In this document: positions 40,760 to 47,960 of the stretch, piece after piece | How positions within the stretch are numbered: position 1 is the stretch's first letter | Layout: every line of letters begins with the position of its first letter | Source: Paenibacillus mellifer | GTDB lineage: Bacteria; Bacillota; Bacilli; Paenibacillales; Paenibacillaceae | Direction: 5' to 3' | DNA length: 47,960 nucleotides | NCBI RefSeq assembly: GCF_023195895.1 | Contig: NZ_JALPRK010000032.1 | Location: 1 to 47,960, forward strand | The notes under the pieces: model-generated | Databases searched by the model: none | What the model was told of the DNA's origin: nothing | Seen by the model: only the letters and a program-made list of their open reading frames with translations | Position numbers and translations under genes: made by a program

Positions 40760-41553
40760 GGCGAATCACTGCTCCTTGGCCGTTTCATTTTGTGATCCAT
40801 ATAATGCAGGAGGAACCCTCCGTCCAGCCGGATATCCGCGCCGTTCACATACCCCGCTTCTTTTGACGCCAAGAAGTGGGCGACGTTTGCAATGTCTTCC
40901 GCTGTGCCCAGCCGAGCGTTCGGAACCTTGAGTTCGTAACTGCGGTAGAGCGTCGTCAGCGGACTGCGGAACCGTTCACCGTCGCCTTCGATCAGGCCGG
41001 CCTCAATCGTATTCACGCGGATGCCGTGCCGCCCCAGCTCAAGGGCCGCTTCTTTGGCCAGCATCTTGACGGCGCCCTTGGAGGCGCTGTAGGCGAAGGA
41101 GGAGCCGGTCGGCTTCTCGGCATGGATGGACGAGACGAAGATGATATTGCCCGCCTCCCGTGCGGCCATCGCCTTTCCGGCCGCTTGCGTGCAAAGAAAG
41201 GCCGACTTTGCGTTGGTATTCATTACTTCACGGTACGACGCTTCGGATCCGGCTTCAACGGATATAGGGACGTACCGGTCGTTATTATGGATCAGGACAG
41301 TAAGCGCGCCGAGTTCTCGCTCGGCCAGCAGGACAAGCTCGCTTGCGTTCGCCCCGGCGCTCAAGTCGACATTCTTCACGATCACTTTGGATCTGGAAGC
41401 TTTAGCCATGTCGATCTCGGCGGCAATTTGCGTGCCATCAGACAAACTGTTCAACAGGAAATGGGCGCCATCCTCGACGAAGCGGCGGATCATGGCCTTG
41501 CCTGTGGGATGGTCGGCGTCCGTAATCAGAATGACTTGCGCAGGTTGATTCAT
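40756..41553 (-). CDS. SDR-family protein with a degenerate cofactor-binding site
   Basis: A 265-residue SDR by overall order: catalytic FVSSIHAEKPTGSSFAYSASKGA (Ser, Tyr, Lys, read in pieces) and NGADIRLDGGFLLHYMD are intact. The glycine motif TGxxxGIG is replaced by ITDADHPTGKAM and NNAG by HNND. So NAD(P) binding is likely weakened or changed. It shares IHAEKP/VHAKRP and RLDGG with its partner at 39983-40759, with which it overlaps by 4 bp, so the two may form a heteromer with one active and one supporting subunit. GGGGGTGATG precedes ATG 41553. First gene of the three-gene minus-strand operon. Confidence 0.85.
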   Translation of the reverse strand: MNQPAQVILITDADHPTGKAMIRRFVEDGAHFLLNSLSDGTQIAAEIDMAKASRSKVIVKNVDLSAGANASELVLLAERELGALTVLIHNNDRYVPISVEAGSEASYREVMNTNAKSAFLCTQAAGKAMAAREAGNIIFVSSIHAEKPTGSSFAYSASKGAVKMLAKEAALELGRHGIRVNTIEAGLIEGDGERFRSPLTTLYRSYELKVPNARLGTAEDIANVAHFLASKEAGYVNGADIRLDGGFLLHYMDHKMKRPRSSDSP

Positions 41554-41658
41554 ACATCACCCCCGGGGTACCCGATTTGTAGGGCGGGTAGCTATGTCAC
41601 ACTCTCATCATAAGTTTCAGCGGCCCCCGGGTTCGAGACGTTAATCTTATGATTTTGT

Positions 41659-41688
41659 TTGATTTCTTTCAGAAGCTTTTCGTATGAT
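41659..41688 (+). promoter_or_regulatory. Sigma-A promoter of the RCC1-repeat gene
   Basis: TTGATT at 41659-41664, an 18-bp spacer, and TATGAT at 41683-41688, 37 bp before the start of the gene. Confidence 0.6.
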
Positions 41689-41725
41689 GAATTCAATCGG
41701 AATCCATGACACAAGGAGGTAAGAC

Positions 41726-42103
41726 ATGGACCCTACATTATATAAAGCGACGCTGGCGGCAGGCCCACGGCATTCCGTCGGGCTTCAATCGGACGGGACG
41801 GTCATCGCTGTCGGCGATCCTAAACACGGCCAATGCAAGGTTGAGGACTGGCGTAATATCGTGGCGGTAGCAGCGGGCAGCTATCATACCCTTGGTTTAA
41901 AATCGGACGGAACCGTCGTGGCAACCGGCTCGAATCAACATGGGCAAGGTGAGATCAGCAACTGGCGAGAGGTTGTAGCGATCGTCGCGGGGTGTGCCCA
42001 TACGCTTGGCCTAAAGTCGGATGGCAAGGTGATCGCTTCAGGCGATAATCATTACGGCCAATTAGAAGTGAGCGGTTGGCGCAGTCTGCAGCGATCGGTT
42101 TAA
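41726..42103 (+). CDS. Short RCC1-repeat protein
   Basis: A 125-residue protein made almost wholly of three repeats of about 38 residues, each following the pattern AG-x-x-H-(T/S)-x-G-L-x-SDG-x-V-x-A-x-G-(D/S)-x-x-x-GQ-x-x-V/I-x-x-W-R. That is the RCC1/BLIP-II-type beta-propeller blade. Full propellers need about seven blades, so this must oligomerise or be a fragment; both ends look clean (AAGGAGG at 7 nt before the start, stop after the third repeat). No signal peptide. Function unknown; such repeats mediate protein binding. The stop codon overlaps a possible Pho box of the next gene. Confidence 0.88.
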   Translation: MDPTLYKATLAAGPRHSVGLQSDGTVIAVGDPKHGQCKVEDWRNIVAVAAGSYHTLGLKSDGTVVATGSNQHGQGEISNWREVVAIVAGCAHTLGLKSDGKVIASGDNHYGQLEVSGWRSLQRSV

Positions 42104-42148
42104 CATTATTTTACATACTTCATACATTTTCATAATATATGGTATTTA
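42100..42148 (+). promoter_or_regulatory. Candidate Pho box before the alkaline phosphatase gene
   Basis: TTAACA at 42100-42105, TTTACA at 42110-42115, then CATACA, ATAATA and TATTTA at 11-bp steps (42121, 42132, 42143). PhoP in Bacillus binds TT(A/T/C)A(C/T)A repeats with this period. The first two units match well and the last three poorly. Confidence 0.4.
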
Positions 42149-42191
42149 TCATAGAGTACGGAACTCAAAACATTTAGGAGGTTCGTACTTT

Positions 42192-43457
42192 ATGAAACTT
42201 GTAAAAAACATGCGCTTAAGAACGGCATTTGTGGTGACTGCGGCGGCAGCGGTAGCGATAACCGGCATTTTGACCGCACAAACCCCGAGTCCGGCAGTGG
42301 CAGCCTCCTCTAAGACGAAGAACGTGATCCTGTTCGTGGGGGACGGGATGGGGAATGCCGCACGCAACGCCATCCGGTTGGCTACAGTAGGAGAGAAAGG
42401 CAAACTGGCGATGGACGACATGCCGTATGCCGGACTGGTACATACGAGCTCGACGTCGGCCGTAACCGACTCGGCGGCTTCCGCTACGGCGTATGCCAGC
42501 GGGGTGAAAACGTATAATGGTGCAATCGGTATGGACGCGAACAAGAAATCGGTTAAAACGATTATGGAATACGCGAAACAAGCGGGATTGTCCACGGGGG
42601 TCGTTACGACGAGTCAGGTGACGGACGCGACGGGAGCGGCGTTTGGTGCCCATGTGGAGAATCGGTCGGCGCAAAGCGATATCGCGCTGCAATTTTTGAC
42701 GAAGAGCAAAGTGGATGTGCTGTTGGGCGGCGGCGAGGATTTCTGGTTCCCGGCCGGTAACCCGGGCGCGTTCCAAGACGAACCGGCGGAGGATCCTTCC
42801 GAGAAGAGCAAGGGGACCCAAGGCAATCTGGTCGACAAAGCCAAACAACTGGGTTACACCTACGTCACCAATAAAGCGGACCTGCAAAAAGCAAAAAGCG
42901 GTAAGCTGCTCGGTTTGTTCGCGAATGAAGAGATGTTCCAGCAAAGAGAAGAAGGGGACGGCGATATCTATAACCCGGTCGTTTCTCTTCCGGATATGAC
43001 CAAGAAGGCGATTGACACATTGTCCCAAAACAAAAAGGGTTTCTTCCTCATGGTTGAGGAGGAAGCAACCGATGAGATGGCGCATGAGAACAACGCCGCA
43101 TTGACCATTAAAGCCGGTCAACAGCTGGATAAAGCCGTGCAAGTCGCTAAGGATTTCGCCAAGAAAAACCCGGATACCCTCGTATTGGTCTTGGCCGACC
43201 ATGAAACCGGCGGTCTTTCGATCGAGTCGGTTGATGCGGAGGATGAATCTGGGGACGCTATCTCTAAGGAAGACGGACCGTTTGTAATCGCGGGTTCCAA
43301 GGAGCAATTCATTGTGGACTGGACGACGTCCGGACATACGGCGGTCGACATTCCGGTTACGGCGATGGGCAAGAACGCGAATCTGTTCACCGGCGCCTTC
43401 GAGAATACGGAAATCTTCACGAAGATGATGAAAGCATTGGGCTTTACCGCAAAATAA
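42192..43457 (+). CDS. Secreted alkaline phosphatase (PhoA family)
   Basis: A 421-residue secreted phosphomonoesterase. A signal peptide with an AVAA cleavage site (around residue 37) is followed by FVGDGMG (metal Asp51), VTDSAASATAYASG (nucleophile Ser94), TDATGAAFGAH, EEATDEMAHEN (metal Glu/Asp/His), VLADHETGG (metal Asp-His) and SGHTAVDIPV (metal His). All catalytic positions of the PhoA family are present. AGGAGG lies 11 nt before ATG 42192. It is monocistronic with a strong terminator. It would release phosphate outside the cell; regulation by PhoP is suggested by the upstream repeats. Confidence 0.95.
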   Translation: MKLVKNMRLRTAFVVTAAAAVAITGILTAQTPSPAVAASSKTKNVILFVGDGMGNAARNAIRLATVGEKGKLAMDDMPYAGLVHTSSTSAVTDSAASATAYASGVKTYNGAIGMDANKKSVKTIMEYAKQAGLSTGVVTTSQVTDATGAAFGAHVENRSAQSDIALQFLTKSKVDVLLGGGEDFWFPAGNPGAFQDEPAEDPSEKSKGTQGNLVDKAKQLGYTYVTNKADLQKAKSGKLLGLFANEEMFQQREEGDGDIYNPVVSLPDMTKKAIDTLSQNKKGFFLMVEEEATDEMAHENNAALTIKAGQQLDKAVQVAKDFAKKNPDTLVLVLADHETGGLSIESVDAEDESGDAISKEDGPFVIAGSKEQFIVDWTTSGHTAVDIPVTAMGKNANLFTGAFENTEIFTKMMKALGFTAK

Positions 43458-43480
43458 AGGACGTACCTCTCTAAATACAC

Positions 43481-43530
43481 AGGCGATCGTCAAGTGGGGT
43501 GACTCTCTTGACGATCGCTTGTTTTGTTTT
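43481..43530 (+). terminator. Intrinsic terminator of the alkaline phosphatase gene
   Basis: AGGCGATCGTCAAG pairs with CTTGACGATCGCTT (one wobble) around a 12-nt loop, followed by GTTTTGTTTT. Confidence 0.9.
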
Positions 43531-43578
43531 AAAGAAATGCGGATGAATTCTTTATTTTTAGCCTAGCGATCGTTTTTT

Positions 43579-45826
<2,248 letters not shown>

Positions 45827-45836
45827 GCGCGTTATG

Positions 45837-45901
45837 GCTGTTCGATAATTTCGGAAGGTTCACGCAATTTCGGGCTTGGTCACACAATTTCGGATAACAG
45901 C
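45837..45901. repeat. Three AATTTCGG repeats bounded by GCTGTT/AACAGC
   Basis: AATTTCGG at 45847-45854, 45866-45873 and 45886-45893 (steps of 19 and 20 bp), with CACGC/CACAC before the second and third. The block is bounded by GCTGTT at 45837-45842 and AACAGC at 45896-45901. It lies between the GH43 stop and a TATAAT (45923-45928). Two-turn spacing would suit an AraC-type activator, but the block may instead be another dispersed intergenic element. Confidence 0.45.
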
Positions 45902-45966
45902 TAGAAGGTGTTCGAAATGTCGTATAATTTTTGTGAATTAACCAATCCGAAGGGGCGACTGAACCA

Positions 45967-47952
45967 ATGAGACCAATAAAGATTAACGTGAGCGGCAACA
46001 TAGAAATGAAATCGCTTCCAGAGGGCGGGCGTTTGATCGATATTTCCCCGGAGGGGGGAAGGCTCCATTTCGAAGGCCTGAAGTTTAAGAAAGGCCAATA
46101 CCTGGTGCTGGAATTGACCGTTCAATCGATCACGGAGTTTCAGATGGCGCTTGGCTTTTCGAAGCGTACTCCCAGTTCGGAACAAAGTATACCGGACTTG
46201 TATTGCCTGACGGGATTCTTGCCGCAGATCCGTATTCGAACGTTTTTTGACCTCGAGCATTTAGATGCCCAGCATATCTTTCTGGAGCGGACACCGGGTA
46301 AACTAAAATCATTTTTGCAGGGAACCGCCATGGAACCGGAGCAAGTCCAACATTTTGAAATGATTTTCTTGCCGTTCTATACGAACCGTTCCTTTATTTT
46401 GCATGATTTGTATCTGGCAGACGAGAAGCCCGATTGCAGCCTGGGACAGGGGGGAGAGCCGATCGTCGACGAGCTGGGTCAATTGAAAATCAAGGATTGG
46501 AACGGCAAAACCAAGTCCGCAGAGGAACTTGTCCGTTATTTGCAGATGGAGGTGAAAGCCGGCTCGACCGCGCATTTTGGACCGGAATACAGTACCTATG
46601 GGGGATGCAAATCCATTCCTTTTGAACCTACGGGATTCTTTTATGTCACGCAGCAGGAGGAGCGGTTCTGGCTGGTGGACCCGGAGGGATACGCTTTCTA
46701 TAGTAAGGGGCTGGATGTGGTCAATTCTGGGGAAGCGGGACGAATCGATGGCATTGAGCCTTGTCTGGAGTGGATCCCGGAAGAGGATGGACCTTTCCAA
46801 CCGGCGTTCCAGGCGGGAGAAACGCTAAACGGGCATCGTTATTATAATTACGCCGTCAGCAATCTCATTCGGGCCTTCGGCGAGGATTATCATGTGGCGT
46901 GGGGCCAAATGACCCGATCTCGGCTGATCGATTGGGGGTTTAATACGATCGGGAACTGGTCGGATCTGAACTTTGCCCAAGAAGCGAAGCTGCCCTATGT
47001 TATGCCGTTGGCCGGATTTCCGACAACCCAAGAGACCGTGTACCGGGATTTCCCGGACGTATTCAGCGAGGAATACCTCGAGGCTTCCGAACGGTATGCC
47101 GCTCAGCTGGAGCCGTTTAAGGAGGACCGTTGCCTGATTGGGTATTTTATGACGAATGAACCGCATTGGGCGTTTGGCGAGCGAGTCAATCTGGCACGGG
47201 AAATGTTTCGCAGCGGACATTCTTTGGCAAGTAAGGAAGCGTTGATTCGCTATTTGGAGGAGAAATATGAAGGCAGTGCGGACGCCCTACGTGAAGCATG
47301 GGGGATGGAGTTGGTGGATTTCGACGCGATCCGCAAACTTCGCATTGAGGAATTTTCTGATGCGGCCGATACGGATTTATTAGAATTTTCACGTCGGATG
47401 GCCCATGAGTATGTTCGCATCCCGGCTCAAGCGTTGAAGAGGATCGATCCCCATCATTTAAATCTCGGAATGCGGTATGCTTTTATTTCTTCGGAACTGG
47501 TCCTGGAGGGAAGTGAGTACTATGATGTCTTTACTTATAACTGTTATAAGTTTAGACCGGATGAGGCTGACCTCCGCGCGATCTACGAACGAACCGGTAA
47601 ACCGATCCTGATCGGAGAGTTCCATTTTGGAGCCCCGGATGTTGGGCTGTTAAGCCCCGGGTTGAAAGGCGTGTACACCCAAGCCGATCGCGGCAAAGCC
47701 TACCGTTATTACACGGAATTTGCAGCAAGTCAGAAGTATTTGGTAGGGACGCATTATTTTATATTGAATGATCAAGCTACGCTGGGCCGTTTCGACGGAG
47801 AAAACTATCAAATCGGAATCGTCGACGTCTGCCATCGGCCCTATGAAGACTTTGTGCGAGAAATCAAGGCTACCCATGCCGAAATGTTAGACGTCATTAA
47901 AGGGAAGAGAACACCGTACGAGGTTCAACCAACAGAATTGATTATCAAGTAG
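45967..47952 (+). CDS. Clan GH-A-like glycosidase (agarase/GH42-like layout)
   Basis: A 661-residue cytosolic protein (no signal peptide). The first 200 residues look beta-rich, like an agarase-type jelly-roll domain. Then FWLVDPEGYAFYSKGLDVVN opens a TIM barrel, the entry seen in GH50/agarase-like proteins. GYFMTNEPHW holds an Asn-Glu pair (Glu398, likely acid/base) and KPILIGEFHFG a Glu (Glu551, likely nucleophile), both at places expected for clan GH-A; they lie about 150 residues apart as usual. RLIDWGFNTIGNWSD is also typical. I cannot name the family with certainty; it could be a beta-galactosidase or agarase-like enzyme. AAGGGG is 11 nt before the start. Its stop lies 8 bp before the window end. 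Confidence 0.8.
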   Translation: MRPIKINVSGNIEMKSLPEGGRLIDISPEGGRLHFEGLKFKKGQYLVLELTVQSITEFQMALGFSKRTPSSEQSIPDLYCLTGFLPQIRIRTFFDLEHLDAQHIFLERTPGKLKSFLQGTAMEPEQVQHFEMIFLPFYTNRSFILHDLYLADEKPDCSLGQGGEPIVDELGQLKIKDWNGKTKSAEELVRYLQMEVKAGSTAHFGPEYSTYGGCKSIPFEPTGFFYVTQQEERFWLVDPEGYAFYSKGLDVVNSGEAGRIDGIEPCLEWIPEEDGPFQPAFQAGETLNGHRYYNYAVSNLIRAFGEDYHVAWGQMTRSRLIDWGFNTIGNWSDLNFAQEAKLPYVMPLAGFPTTQETVYRDFPDVFSEEYLEASERYAAQLEPFKEDRCLIGYFMTNEPHWAFGERVNLAREMFRSGHSLASKEALIRYLEEKYEGSADALREAWGMELVDFDAIRKLRIEEFSDAADTDLLEFSRRMAHEYVRIPAQALKRIDPHHLNLGMRYAFISSELVLEGSEYYDVFTYNCYKFRPDEADLRAIYERTGKPILIGEFHFGAPDVGLLSPGLKGVYTQADRGKAYRYYTEFAASQKYLVGTHYFILNDQATLGRFDGENYQIGIVDVCHRPYEDFVREIKATHAEMLDVIKGKRTPYEVQPTELIIK

Positions 47953-47960
47953 TCGTTAAG

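Noticed and set aside
42216..43493. A 425-codon open frame on the minus strand over the alkaline phosphatase gene
   Set aside because: Arg/His-rich shadow of phoA; every catalytic motif of PhoA is on the other strand.
45837..45901. CRISPR array
   Set aside because: Only three 8-bp repeats with spacers of 11-12 bp; CRISPR repeats are longer, and no cas gene lies in the window.

Overview
The window reads as a chromosomal segment of a spore-forming, Gram-positive bacterium of the Paenibacillaceae (Paenibacillus- or Cohnella-like). The evidence is a complete gerKA-gerKC-gerKB type spore germination operon, a YqzE-family protein, the YqhG/YqhH (SNF2) pair, a CwlD-like amidase, strong AGGAGG ribosome binding sites, UUG/GUG starts, and two carbohydrate ABC importers without their own ATPase. 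The genus is an inference from gene content, not a measured placement.

Layout. 1-9.7 kb holds housekeeping genes: a CmpB-type membrane protein, a YibQ-like deacetylase, a secreted amidase, yqzE, a MocR-type regulator broken by a C7 frameshift and divergent from an EamA exporter, an unrecognised exported protein, and yqhG-yqhH. 9.7-13 kb holds a B12-dependent ribonucleotide reductase (nrdJ) behind a sigma-A promoter, an NrdR box and a leader that contains an intrinsic terminator. 13-25 kb looks AT-richer. Two close HxlR/DUF24 paralogues flank the germination operon, and next to them lie four transcription units of redox and small-molecule enzymes: cupin-nitroreductase-FrnE-like, two SnoaL/LinA-like proteins, and three SDRs.

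The most striking signal is that all four of these units carry the same promoter module: an 18-bp inverted repeat, exactly 20 bp, a CTTACA-like -35, exactly 18 bp, and a TATAGT-like -10. This points to a local regulon. An HxlR thiol switch is the natural candidate regulator, but that is inference.

25-31 kb holds a CUT1-type ABC importer (LplB/YtcP-like permeases and a lipoprotein) with two Gfo/Idh/MocA oxidoreductases, preceded by a good cre site. 31-41.6 kb holds a GntR-FCD and an AraC regulator, an RraA-family protein, a second CUT1 importer, a UxuA-like mannonate dehydratase, an enolase-superfamily enzyme and two SDRs. Together they suggest uptake and breakdown of an acidic sugar (hexuronate, aldonate or their oligomers). 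41.7-48 kb holds a short RCC1-repeat protein, a secreted alkaline phosphatase with a possible Pho box, an esterase overlapping a GH43 enzyme, and a clan GH-A-like glycosidase; these last three look like cytosolic processing of a decorated oligosaccharide.

I see no rRNA, tRNA, CRISPR array, transposase, phage gene or replication origin.
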